A stretch of 64,000 nt of DNA, taken from Tetracentron sinense (Eukaryota > Streptophyta > Magnoliopsida > Trochodendrales > Trochodendraceae). The stretch is taken from NCBI GenBank assembly GCA_015143295.1, contig CM026551.1, positions 46,674,034 through 46,738,033 of the forward strand, written 5' to 3'. Below the pieces are notes generated by a model. It did no database searches. It saw nothing but the letters and a program-made list of their open reading frames with translations, and was not told the origin of the DNA. A program made the position numbers and the translations under genes. Positions 37,194 through 49,019 of this stretch are shown here, piece after piece (the stretch's first letter is position 1; every line of letters starts with the position of its first letter).

Positions 37194-37204
37194 CATGTAT
37201 ATCT

Positions 37205-38304
37205 TAGTCATCTACTATGACAAAGTCATATAACTTACCACTTAGGCTAGCTACGTCATTTGGTCTAAATAAGTTCATGTGTAAGAGTTTTAGAGGTTTA
37301 GTAGTTGAAATTTTTTTTTCATTCTTAAAAGAAAATTTGATTTATTTACCTAGTTGGCATGCATCACATATTTTATCTTGTATGAACTTAGTTTTAGGTA
37401 GATATCTTACAAGTTCTTTTCTAGATCATTTTAATAGAAGATCCATGCTATCATGTCCTAATCTTCTATACCAAAGCCAACTTATTTCATTCAAAGCAGA
37501 GAAGCATATCAAGTTTTGTGAAGCTAATGCTTCAAAATCACTAGTATACACATTCTCATTTCTATATGCTATAAATAGAGTATTAACATTATTTTTATAT
37601 TTTATTATGCATACATTTGATTTAAAGGATATATTGAGTCTTTTATCACATAGTTGACTTATGCTAATAAGATTATGCTTTAAACCATCAACAAACAATA
37701 CATTTTCAATAAAGGTAGTGTTATTCTTACCAACATTACCTATGCCGATTATCTATCCTTTTGCGTTGTCCCCGAAGGTCACATGCCCTCCATCCCTCCA
37801 TCCTTAGGAGTGAATGAGATGAAAATCTTTTTATTTCTGATTGTGTGCCTTGAACATCTGCTATCCAAGAACAATGTTGACTTGGAGCTACTTGTCTCTA
37901 GGCATACTTATAAGGCAAAATCATGTAACTTTTTTTGGTACCCAAACCATCTTGGGTCCTCTATGGTTAGTCTTGGGAGGGGAAGTTCCTTTTGGAACCT
38001 AAATTTTCTTGAGTTCCATCTTTCCATTAGTGGTATAAAAAGCACTAGGAGGTTTAATTAATGTATTACTTGATTTGAGAAAGAAATTTGGGTAATTCTT
38101 TTGTTTTACTGAAGGATTGTAGCTTAGTCCGGCTTTGCCAAATTCACATTTTTGTTGACCTAATAGTCTTTCTAAGTTCTTTTGGCCATTAATGAATGTG
38201 AGAATAGTGGTAGTCAAATTTTTGACTTTGGCTTTAAGGTCATCACATTCACTTGATGAGTCTTGAGGTAGAGATTGAATATCCTTAACTTTCATATTTA
38301 ACAT
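37205..38304 (-). pseudogene. Copia protease and integrase N-terminus
   Basis: Protease-like LDSRCSRHTI replaces the usual DSGCSRHM, so the aspartic protease active-site Gly is lost. Next come GHVTFGDNAKG, LISISQLCDK, the pre-integrase LWYRRLGHDS, and an integrase zinc region with CDACQLGKQIKFSFKN. The LHMNLF phrase has N where the catalytic D of HMDLFGP is normal. Stops and frameshifts separate the pieces. It continues at 34922 beyond the solo LTR. Confidence 0.82.
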
Positions 38305-38427
38305 CTCATTCTCTTTTTGAAAATTTTCTTTCTCTTTTAATTAGAATTCATTTAAATTAGCAAGAGAAAGATTTTCCTTCTTAAGCATTTTATTTTTGGG
38401 GGAAATTTTTTGAAATTCTCCATAGAG

Positions 38428-39552
38428 CTAATCAAAAGCGTCTCTTAGTTCATCAAAAGTAAGAGATTCATTGGTAGAAGAATTTACCTCATCCTCATTT
38501 GCCATGAGGCACAAATTGCCCATTTCTTCATCACTTGAGTCTCCTTCAGATTCACTGTTATCTGAGTCATCCCAAGTAGCTTTCATAGCTTTCATTTTAA
38601 ATTTGTTGCTCTTTTTGAGTTGAGGACACTTTATTCTTATGTGTCTTGTTTTTTTGCACTCGTAGCAAGTGAGAGGTTCCTTCTTGCTTGTTTTACCTTT
38701 TGACAATTTTCTTAGTGAATTCTCTCTTGTATGATATATTTTTGAAGTTCCTTCTATGTTTTAGGAATTTCTTGAACTTCTTTGCCAAGAGAGATATGTT
38801 GTCATCTCCCTCACTTTCTTCTTAATCATCACTCTTATCCATTTGAGAGGACTTTAAGGCTAGACCTTTTTGGAGCTTGAGCTCATCTTCTTTTTGACCT
38901 TTCATAATGACTTTGTGAGTCATTAGAGAGCTGAGGAGCTCATCCATTTGAAGCTTGGTCAAATCTTTGGCTTCTTGGATGACAATCACTTTAGGAGACC
39001 ATTCCTTAGGTAGTAGTCAAAGAATCTTTCTCATATTTTCTGCATTGGCATAAACCTTTCCAAGTGATTTTAGTCCATTCAATATATTAGTAAAGCGAGT
39101 AAACATTTCACTAATGGACTTGTTTTTCTTCATTTTAAATAGTTCATATTTATGAACTAGCATGCTTACTTTTTCTTCTTTAACTTGATTAGTCCCCTCA
39201 TAGGTGACTTGGAGTTTGTCCCAAATTTCTTTGGCCGAGTCACAACCCGACATTCTATTGAATTTTTGGGGACTTAAGACACAATATAAATTGCTAATAG
39301 CCTTAGCATTTATTTGAATGAGTTTAATATCTACCTCATTCCACTCTTCCTCTACTTTAGGAATTTTAACATCATTCACAATTTTTGTGGGAAGATGTAG
39401 ACCTTTGACTATTGCTGTTCAATATTCATAGTCAAGGGCTTGGATTTAATACATCATCCGGGTTTTCCAGTAGCTATAGTTCTCTCCATTGAACAATGGA
39501 TGTCTAGTAGTTGATTGACCCTCTCCTAGAGAAGTTGTAAAATGTTTGCCAT
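38428..39552 (-). pseudogene. Copia gag, SIRE type, interrupted
   Basis: The ATG at 39552 opens MANIL, with a frameshift soon after. The stretch PLFNGENYSYWKTRMM, then PKVEEEWNEVDIKLIQ and KEIWDKLQVTYEGT are typical UBN2-type gag. The zinc knuckle CYECKKTRHIRIKC is CX2CX4HX4C. An acidic region ESEGDSSDEEMGNLC follows. Homologous to the gag that begins at 63728. Confidence 0.85.
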
Positions 39553-39601
39553 CTATTAGATCTTTAACTCTAAGATGGTTAAATCTAGATATAAAGTCCT
39601 T

Positions 39602-39615
39602 GCTCTGATACCAAT
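39602..39615 (-). other. Primer-binding site of the Copia block (initiator tRNA-Met type)
   Basis: Minus strand: TTGGTATCAGAGCA directly after the LTR end. Same primer as element B. Confidence 0.88.
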
Positions 39616-41090
39616 TGTTGCCCAGATATTGACCCTAGAGGGGGGTGATTAGGTTCTTTAGCAAATTAAAAAAAAAACTAATTATTTTAGCAAATTAGCA
39701 GTTCTAAAATATATGCAAAGAATAGAGTAAGGTAAAGAGTTATAGAGAATAAAGACCAAGATGTTTTTCTCGAGGTTTGGCAACCTGCCTACGTCCCCAC
39801 CTTTTAGCTTCCAGCTTTAAGGATTCACCACAATTTATCTCGTACACACTTCTTCCTGGGTGAAGCCCAAACCACTTACAATTTCTCCTACAGGTTGAGA
39901 CCAAACCTTTACAGTCTCTCTTCCAGGTCGAGACCGAACCTTTCCTTGTAAGAGCATAACTCTCTCTTGACTTCTTCGAAGCTGCAACTTCAGTTGCAAG
40001 AATCTACTGATTCTTGACTTTTCTTTACAGAAGTGGATTTGGATTTACAATTTGAAATAAGCTCCTAAAATGAGGTGGATATGAGTTAAACAATACTCTA
40101 ATGAAATCTGTCAAAGAAAGGAGTTGAATAACTCAAAAGAGATTTTTAGGGATTTCTAAAGTGTGTTTGATGTGGAAATCAATGTCAATGATAGAGTAGA
40201 TGATGAGAGTTAATGTATTGATCAAGAGTTGTATTTTGTTCATTAATGAACTCTTTTTATATCTCTTCATCAAATATGACCATTGGTGAAATATTAAATG
40301 CGAAAAAGGCCGTTAAAAACTAGCCGTTACAGCATTTACAAAGTATTGCGTGATTTCGTCGATGAAATTGGGTTCCCTAATTCATTTCGTCATTGAGATA
40401 AAAAACATTGAAGACATTGAGTTTACTGTCTCTATTTCGTCGCCGAATTCAAGACCCCCTTGTGAATTCGTCAACGAAATCAGTGTAAAAACTTTGTTTT
40501 CACTCTGGATCATGACCTTAAAGATGAGAATGAATTCCTAGGTCTTTTGGCGTTCTTTTAACATGATTTTTATGGTTTTCTAAGGCCTTAGAATGATGTC
40601 TAATAAAGTTTTAGGCTTCTATGGTTAATCTAAGTATTTGAGCATTCAACTAACCATACTTTGAGGACTTTTTACAAAAGTCCTAGATACTCTCATAGAA
40701 TTAAAATTAAACTATTATGTCTTCTTGAGAGTTGGTATTCAACTTGATATTGAGTATTTAGATTTGGCTTTGACTCTTCAATCTTCTTTTCTTATTTGGT
40801 AATTCAACTTGAACTTTGAATATGATCTTCAATCTTCATTATTCACTTGAGTTCAATGGCTTGAGTTGAATATTCTTTTTAATGACTTGGACTTGGTTGA
40901 ATGATTTGCTTAAATCAATCATTGATTTTACTTGAATGATTTCATTCTTTTATGCATTAAAAGATGTGCTAATGTTCTTATGATCTATATTTATCAAACA
41001 CTTAGAAGAATCATTAGTACCACAATTGTCATTCCATTATTATGTTATTATCAAAATTATTAAGGATACCAAAGGTTGTAACCTTGAGGG
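39616..41090 (-). mobile_element. 5' LTR of the SIRE-type Copia block, broken at its outer end
   Basis: It begins TGTTGCCCAGATATTG like 23357. It follows that LTR through CGAGGTTTGGCAACCTGCCT, the CGTCGATGAAAT words and GTAACCTTGAGG, and stops at 41090 before the expected CTAACA. No target duplication could be compared because this end is lost. Confidence 0.85.
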
Positions 41091-42189
41091 TAGTAGGTAT
41101 ATCATTAGTCATCTGGTCCCAAATAAAGCTATGTGTATTGGAAGGATGCAAATGGACTTCTACCAACCTAGGTAGAGCATTTGACATTTGTTTCGGGTAA
41201 ACTATATGCAAAGATATCCACGGGGAGGTAGATGAAGATGCTAATGGATTTCTATCACTCTAGGTAGAGCATTAGACATGCTCCATGTGTATGTGAATGC
41301 TAATGGACTCTACCACTCTAGGTAGAGCAGTAGTCAAAGTCACGTGTACACTCCTATAAAGCCATGTATAAAATAATGTAAATGTTCTATGTGTAAAGTA
41401 AAAGAGATAAAAGAAAAGAAAAGAAGCATACAATTTTGAAAGATAATTGTATGTATTCTACCGTATCTCATATGTGTATTTGCAAAGAAGTTTTCTTATG
41501 TGTTTCAGTGCATGTATATTCTATGAACGATTTGGGCACCGAGAGGCCCGAAATCCCTACATTTGAAGTATACTGAGGTCTAAACCTACAAATGCGCAAC
41601 AAATCCAAACCAGGTTGTTTGCCCAATTTGGGCACCGAGAGGTCCGAAATCCCTACATGGCAGATTTTTACACAAGTATGTCCATGGTTTCTTTTCAAAC
41701 AACTCAAACATGCATCAATACCTAGCATATCCAATTTTTACGTAACAAATTTATGATTTCTTTTCAAAAAACCAAGTATGGATTAGTACCAAGGCATGGC
41801 AGATTTGTTTCCCCACTTACATTGAAAGTTTCTTTTCAAAGCAACTGAAGAATCAATCAAAATTTAGGAAGCATGGACTAAAACAAAAATCTAACCTAGT
41901 TGGGTTGAAGTTTGAACCCAATGGGGTTGCCTATGTATCCACGTGAGTTGAATCAATCCACACGTAGTTCCACATGCTAACACTACCACTACCACTACCT
42001 CACCACCCACTCAATACACCCACCACCACTACCACCACCATCTCCCACCCACCACCACCACCACCATCACCCACCTACCACCACCACCACTACTACCAAA
42101 TATCATACATCCACCACCACACATCTTTAATCAACCTATATGGTGGGCATGGTTTCCTTGGTCAATTACCTTACCTTTATCAATATTTT
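41091..42189. repeat. Short direct repeats and CCA-rich microsatellite
   Basis: CTAGGTAGAGCA(T/G)TAG-like phrases recur near 41170, 41260 and 41320. GGGCACCGAGAGG(C/T)CCGAAAT occurs at 41532 and 41630. Positions 41970-42115 are a degenerate (CCA)n/(CAC)n tract. No gene. Confidence 0.6.
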
Positions 42190-42700
42190 TATCATCTAAA
42201 ATTATGTGCTAGGTCCTTAGAATGATACCCAATTAAGGTCTAAAGGATCCTATGGTCAATCTAGGCTTTGAGCAGTTCAACTTTCAAACTTTGATGGCTT
42301 TTCACAGAAGTCTTAAACACTCTCACATTAATAATAAAGCATTTAAACCTTCTTGAGAGTCTTCATACTTCTTCAACTTGATCTTGATTTGATTTCATCT
42401 TTAGGATCATCCTTCTTCTTCTTCTTTAATCTTCATCTTCATGACTTGGAATAATCTTTAACATCTTCAGCATGATCCAATGACTTATTTTGACTTAATG
42501 ATGAATCCCCTTTATGGATGGTGTCATTTTCATGCTTTTGCTTTGAATGGTTTGCTAATACTCTTGATAGATTGATTTTCACATAAACTCAGTCGAGACA
42601 TTAGTAACACAAATATCATTACATTATTGTGTTATCATCAAAATCAATGAGGGTACCTTAGGTTGAAAACCTATGAGCTAACGCATTCTCACACTTCTCA
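42190..42700 (-). mobile_element. Diverged fragment of a SIRE-type Copia LTR
   Basis: Word order matches the outer third of the 39616-41090 LTR: CCTATGGTCAATCTA, GAGCAGTTCAAC, CTTCTTGAGAGT, CATTACATTATTGTG, then an end near GAGCTAACG. Too short and diverged to place in an element. Confidence 0.55.
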
Positions 42701-42949
42701 AAATATCCATCTCCCGCTGGGATGTACTCTCTTATGTCAAACAAAAACAAAAATTTTGAGTTGTAGGATAACAGGAAACGAAGGGACAAAGTGATATCCA
42801 TATGCTTTACAATTCCACAATCTTAGAAGAAAAAAAAAGAGAAGTAGAAGAGACAAACTGGTCTCTTTATTGCATTCCTAACATTATTATAGAAGTCGAA
42901 GAGACAAAGTGATAGCATTAGAGAAGTCGAAGAGAAAACATAAGATATT

Positions 42950-43376
42950 TTTCTTCTATATATCACATGGTAAAATTACCAAGACCTTCGAAGTTTATAA
43001 TATAGATTGGAATTTTGATCACAATTGTTTATAAACCGTAATTGGATTCTAAAATAATTGAATTAAAATTTATTTATCAAAACAATGACGGTTACGTTGA
43101 TAACAATAATAAAAAAAAAGGAAATTCGATCATAGTTATCTTTTAGAATCCTGATTTTTATCTTGAACGGTGATATGCAATGACCATGGTTACAAAATAA
43201 CTGTGTTCCCTCAAAAAACTTTTATGATGCTTTGGTTATTAACCATGATCTAAAACCCCTCAAAAAAAAATTTCATCCTCTCCCACTGTTTAGAATGGCT
43301 AGTATCACAGTTTTCGTGAACATAATGATTGTATTTGAAAATACAACTCTGATTAATTAACATATTTGTTGTAGTG
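42950..43376. mobile_element. CACTA-type terminus with subterminal repeats
   Basis: Ends ATTTGTTGTAGTG at 43376, the inverse of the canonical CACTACAACAAAT end. Inward are many variants of an AACCATGATC/GACCATGGTTAC word in both orientations, as in CACTA subterminal regions. No transposase and no matching left end in the window. Confidence 0.55.
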
Positions 43377-43517
43377 GATGAGTTAACCACTCTCAAAATA
43401 TAACTTTATAATAGTTCTCTATTCAAACTTCAAAATCAAAGAGTAGCAAAAAAAAAAAGAAGTAGCAAGTAGGTTTATTGAAATGACTAAAGAGAAGTCG
43501 ATACATTTATTGAAATG

Positions 43518-43533
43518 ACTAAAGAGGGCACAA
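43518..43533. repeat. LINE target-site duplication, left copy
   Basis: ACTAAAGAGGGCACAA, identical to 46055-46070 after the poly-A tail. Confidence 0.9.
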
Positions 43534-46054
43534 TTCCTTTTCCATTAATATTAATGGTAGTATTCAAGGTTTTTTTTCAGAGTTCGCGTGGTCTTCGACA
43601 AGGAGATCCTCTATCCCCTGCTCTTTTTATCTTAGCTGAGGAAGTTCTTAGTAGGGGTTTGAAATTTATTTATGATCAACTTTCCTTGAAATATAAGCTG
43701 GGAAGGTATGGTGTTCCTATATCTCACTTACTCTTTGCAGATGATACCTTAGTTTTCTGTATGATAGAAAGCAAAATATTAAAAAAATATTTGATTTTAT
43801 TTCTTCCTATGAATTTTCTTTTGGTCAATTGATTAATCGTGATAAAAGTGCTTTTTATTGTTCTTTCAAGCTTTCTAGAGCGAGAAGTATTTCCATATTT
43901 AATTTGGTTGGGATCCAAACAAAAAAATTTTCATTCACTTATTCAGGTGTTCCCCTATACAAAGGTCTTTTAAAAAATAGTTATTTTAATCCCATAGTAG
44001 AAAAAATTCATAATAAGATTGAGAGATGGAAATGAAATTTCTTATCTTTAGGTGGTAGGCTTATTCTTATTAAGCATGTCTTGTCTTCTATTCCTACGCA
44101 TCTTTTAGCTAGGATTTATGTTCCTAAAGCTATTACTGGTCTCATTGATAGATCTATGGCCAAATTTGTTTGGAATAATAGAAGTGATTGCAAAAGACGT
44201 CATTGGATTAATCGGAAGACTTGTGCTCACCCCATTGTAGAAGGTAGGTTGGGTATTAGAAAAATGCATGAATTTTCTTAAGCCTTTAGAATGAAACAAG
44301 CCTGAAATTTATATCAAAATGATAATATTTGGTCTAAATTTTTTAAATCTAAATTTAAATTCGATCATATTTGGTATGCTTTCTCGCGCCCAGGTTCTTC
44401 TAAAACTTGGACTCATATTAGCAAATTTTGTAAAGATGTGGTTTATAAATCGACTGCTTTAATTAGAAAAGATACTAAAATTAACTTTTGGCTTGATTGT
44501 TGGTTTGGAGAGTTTCCTCTTATTGATAGTATTTCTAGTACTCCACATATTTTTCCTTTTATTTCGGATATGCTTAATGGTAATGGTTTGTGGGATTTCA
44601 GTTTGGTTTCTAAGTATTTATCTGAAGAGATTAAGAATGCTATTAGGGATGCAGGTTTCTTTACTACTGAAGATGATGATTCTTTCATTTGGAAACTTTG
44701 TCCGAAAGGTAAATTTTCTATAAAATCAGCTTGGGAGTCTATTAGATACTCATTCCTCAAAAAGATTGGACCAGGTATGTTTGGAATAATATTGTTCTAA
44801 CAAAAGTTCAAATTTTTGGATGGAAGGTTATGTATGGTACTGTTCCCACTGATTATAAGATTCAATCTGCTAAAATTCTTTTAGCTAGTCATTGTTCTTG
44901 TTTTTCTCAAGGACACATTGAAACTCTTTATCATTTATTATTTCAAAGTGATATTGCAGGTTTGATCTGGAGGTTTTTTGGTACTCATTGCTCTATTATT
45001 CCTTATCCCAGTGATACCATTCAATGTTTTCTTATGAGATGGTTTCGAGCTTCTGAAAGGCGTCATAATCAGATTTTTTATTTTACTTCCTCTTATCATT
45101 AATTGAGAGATTTGGAAGGAAAGATGTTCTCGAAGATTTTAAGATGTGCGCAAACCTTTTGAAGTTATAAAAATCCGAATTCAGAAATGGATGTTTGATC
45201 TGGGTTCTATCCTGAACAGAAATACATTGGATCTTTCTATTCTTAATATTTTGGCTCATTCTTTTCGAAAAAGAACCATTATTACTCATGTTAAATGGAA
45301 TAGGCCTCCTCAGGGCAAAATCAATCTGAATGTGGATGGTGCTTCTAAGGGTAATCTGAGATTAGCTGGAGGAGGTGATATTATTCGTGATAATTCTAGA
45401 GACTTGATAGCCTGTTTTTATGTTTTTTTATGGTTATTGTTCTAATTATGTTGCTGACTCTAGAGCTCTTCTTGATGACCTTATTCTTTGTCAAAGACTT
45501 GGTTTCCTTCATGTAGAGGTATGGATGCCCAATCTCTTGTCCAAGCTTGGAAGGGTTCTTATAGTCATCCGTGGTATGTGTGGTACTGGAATAAGAAGAT
45601 TAGCCAAGTGATGAATATTTTCTCCTCTATTACCCATATTTTTAGAGAAGCTAATATGGTTGCGGATTTTCTAGCTAATCATGGTTGTAGTACTCAACTT
45701 TCAGGAGAATTTTTACCTAATCAGGATATCCCATCTCGGCTTATTTATCTTATTTTGCTTGATCAAGTAGGTTTGGGCAATGTTAGACTGGTTATTAGTG
45801 ATTGATTTTTTGTTGTGTCTTTGTTTTCTTTTGTATAGAGGTAAGGTTTTTTGTCCCCCCCCCCCTTTTTTTGTTTTCCTTTAGGTGTGTTTGTTGGGGT
45901 AAGGTTCTATGTCCCCCCGTCTTTCTTTTAGATTGGATCCTTGTAGGGGTAAGGTTTTATGCCCCCCCATATTTTTATTTATTGATAAATAGGTAGGGGT
46001 CTGCCAAACCCCCTACTCCCTTTGAGTGACTTTGATTAAAAAAAAAAAAAAAAA
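43534..46054 (+). mobile_element. 5'-truncated, decayed LINE with poly-A tail
   Basis: Starts within the reverse transcriptase. Phrases are SSRGLRQGDPLSPALF and LLFADDTLVF (FADD box), then GVPLYKG, LSSIPTHLLARIYVP and a zf-RVT region (SFIWKLCPKGKFSIKSAW; LYHLLFQ). A C-terminal RNase H has NVDGASKGN, ADSRALLD and ADFLANHG. Frameshifts and stops break it about every 100-150 codons. Near the end, three GGTAAGGTT-(T)TNTGTCCCCCC-like repeats occur (45840-45970), then a tail of about 18 A. An exact 16-bp target duplication bounds it. Confidence 0.92.
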
Positions 46055-46070
46055 ACTAAAGAGGGCACAA
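46055..46070. repeat. LINE target-site duplication, right copy
   Basis: ACTAAAGAGGGCACAA, identical to 43518-43533. Confidence 0.9.
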
Positions 46071-46124
46071 GGTACATTGAGATGATAAATAAGAAGTTTC
46101 TTTAATTTAATATATAATATTTTA

Positions 46125-46345
46125 AACTATATATATATATATATATTTCAAGCCAAGCCGAGTTCAAGTTGAACCGAGCTTACACGAGCCGAGCCGAATA
46201 AAACCGGACCTAGCTCAAGCTCTACTTGATTAAAAGTTCAAGCTCAACTATAAGCTCAGCTTGGCTCAATCGAGCCTAATATTATAGCTTGGATGAGCCG
46301 AGCATTTGAGCCAGCTCGGCTTGGGTGCAACCCTACAAACAATGT
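46125..46345. repeat. (AT)n tract and GAGCCGAGC-rich repeat
   Basis: An (AT)n stretch ends near 46147. It is followed by some 180 bp with repeated GAGCCGAGC / AGCTCAAGCT words, a common plant non-coding repeat. Confidence 0.55.
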
Positions 46346-46383
46346 ATCCCCTACTTTTTTTTTTGGTTTGAAAAATCATTAAA

Positions 46384-46622
46384 TTGTGCATTTTGAAGTA
46401 TTTATATATGTGATGTTTTTTTGTTTGACATGGAAAAGTAGCATGTAGTTAAATAGTGTTATTATATGCCAAACAATGAAAAAGATTTTGATTGCAATTT
46501 CGTTGTGCATTTTCAAGTATTTGTATAAGTGAAGTTTTTTTGTTTGACATGGAAAAGTAGCATGGAGTTAAATATTCTTATTATATGCCAAACAATGAAA
46601 AAGATTGTAATTGCAATTTCGT
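46384..46622. repeat. Two-copy tandem repeat, period about 119 bp
   Basis: TTGTGCATTTTGAAGTATTT (46384 on) and TTGTGCATTTTCAAGTATTT (46503 on) start two copies. Both continue through TTTGACATGGAAAAGTAGCA and end GCAATTTCGTT. Confidence 0.88.
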
Positions 46623-46934
46623 TAAACAGGATGGATAAAAGTGAACAACCCCTTTTCGTTGATAGAAGTAGTTGGGAATGACACATTTAACTTCATATGA
46701 TTGGGAATGATTTTCATAGCTGTCCACCATTTAATAAAATGAAATAGGACATTGTTTTATGAATTGACAACAAATTAATAAAATTTGATTCGTACAAATT
46801 ATCAAATAGACTTTAAATAAACAAGAGATTTTTTCTCAGCAAAACAGTGATACGTAACCGATTTTTTAAAACATTAATGACTTATACCATGTCAATTTTT
46901 AGGTCTATTTATAATAACTCTTATTAGATCTAAT

Positions 46935-48345
46935 GGGACGTGAGAGAGGGGAAGGGGAGAGAGACTGGGAAGAGGGACCCTAATGAGGGCATTTGAAAAA
47001 AAAAATCAAAGAATATTTTGGATATAGAAACTTGATCGACATTTTGGATATCCTCAATCTGGATAGATGCCCTTATGAAAAAATTGTGAGAGACACATTA
47101 GTTATAGAAATATGAAATAGGGATATTTTGGGATTCAAAAAGTTTTAGGGGCATTTTGGGTATAGCAAAGAAGGGGGTTGGGCGGGACATTGGTGATATG
47201 TTCTTCTTTCGGAGCATTTTGTTAGGAGAGTAAGGAGTCTGGTTACACCACTGAGGTCGTCATGTATCCCTTTTAACACTCTTTAATTGTGGTTAAGATT
47301 CACCCACCCTTGAAGTTCACCCAATTATCCTTGGTTTTCAAAAAAAAAAAGATTTTTTTAAACCCTATGAGTTATTGAATTTTAATTAGGGTTTCAAAAA
47401 ATCAATATTTTTTTTTTCTAAAAACCAAAGATAAGTGGGTGAACTTTAGGTGGGTAAATCTTAACCACAGTTGGAGTCCGGTAACGCCCTTGAGATTGCC
47501 ACACGTCTCTTTTGACATCTCTTAACTATGGTTAAGATTGACCAACCCCTAGGGTTCACCCACCTATCTTTGGTTTCTAGAGAAATAAATGAAAAAAAAA
47601 TTGAACCCTAGGAGTAAGTGAATTTTAACTAGGGTTTAAAAATTAATATTTTTCTTAAGAAAACCACCAATAAGTGAGTGAACTCTAGGGGTCTCATGTG
47701 TCTTTTTTGACACCCCTTAACTGTGGTTATGATTCACCTACCCCTAGGGTTCACCCACACTTAGGGTTCACCCACTTATCCTTGTTTTTTAACAAAAAAA
47801 ATATTAATTTTGTTAGAACCCTGGTTAAAATTCACTAACTTCTAGGGTTAATTTTTTTTTTCTAAAAACCAAGGATAAGTGGGTGAACCTAGGGGTGGGT
47901 GAATCCTAACCACAATTAAGAGTGTATAACCATAGAAAATTTTTAGTCTACCATAGATGGATAAGGGGTAGTATGGGAATTAACCAAGCATTCAATGAAA
48001 TTTGTTTTATATACATATTTATGATAATGAAAATTTAAGAATTTAGAAAAAATTAGTAGATGTTTTTAGGGGGGCATTCTCATCATTATATTAGTAATAG
48101 TTGTAATAGATAGATAAAAGTAAAGACATTTTTGAAATTAATATAAATATCAATCAACATTTTGTACAGATGAATTTCTTTATATTAATAATACATGGTT
48201 ATGATATGGGTAATTTAAGAATTTAGAAAAAAAATAGTAGAAGATTTTAGGAGAGCATTCTCATCATTATAATCAAAGTCAAACCACATTTTTGAAATTA
48301 ATATAAATATCAATCAACATTTTGAACATAGGACTTGTTCAAATG
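46935..48345 (-). mobile_element. Diverged Helitron-related element with an internal repeat expansion
   Basis: From 46935 the sequence parallels the 18838-19633 Helitron: a GACTGGGAAG block, then GAATATTTTGG, then a block ending in TTAACACTC with the TTAACTGTGG-type module. It then differs by carrying several extra foldback modules between about 47270 and 47930. It ends with two tandem copies of the 5'-terminal domain (near 48080 and 48260). Neither a clean CTAG end nor a TC end is visible. Confidence 0.6.
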
Positions 48346-49019
48346 AATCCTAAATGTGAGGACATAAAATATAAGAAATTATGCGCCGGCTCTGTTTGTT
48401 GTTAGCTCTAGGCCTGCATGTGATATAGAAATCATTGACCATAATTTGATTTTATCTTTTAATTTATATATTGGCGAGGAAAGATAATATTAAAGGGTAG
48501 TGCTAGGCCTAGCAACATCGTCTTTGTTAATATTTTCACCAAAAAACAGGGAAAAAAGAAAAAAAAACACACTGTTAAGGTCAAAACTTGTGTCTTTCTC
48601 TCAATTAAAAGATAATGACACATCTTTCCAAAAAAAAGTTATTTTGATAAAAGTATAACTAACATTACCGAATATGAAAATAGTAGATGGAAATTATCAA
48701 ATGGTTGATTCTGACCCGTCCATGCTTGTGTCTCTACCGACAAAACTAGGGACCGAACTTATGGTCGATAAGAAAAAGATATCGAACGTTCATAGTCAAA
48801 GGGAGCATAGGCAATTCGGCCTTGGTCTGTCGCCTAAATCGTTTAAATGGCCACCACATTTTGCCCTCTTTTATGATTTCCATTTTGATTGATTTCCATA
48901 GGTACACACTTCAGCCTTGTCTGTAAACAGGTATTAAAGTCCTTACATTCTCAGCAAGGCGTATGGCGTGTAAGTCCTCGTAGATCCTCAGGCCGCAAAT
49001 GAAAATCCATGGTAGTATG
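48346..49019. other. Intergenic DNA ending in a minisatellite unit
   Basis: No gene. From about 48930 begins a unit with TCTCAGCAAGGCGTATG and GTAAGTCCTCG. It continues after the hAT element in two more diverged units (about 49780 and 49890, period about 107 bp). Confidence 0.5.

Noticed and set aside
23357-41090. Reading the whole block as one simple 17.7-kb Copia element
   Set aside because: It contains two copies of integrase-end/RT/RNase H and a second LTR with its own primer site.
42012-42225. A Pro/His/Thr-rich protein from the ORF at 41974
   Set aside because: It is a translation of the CCA microsatellite.
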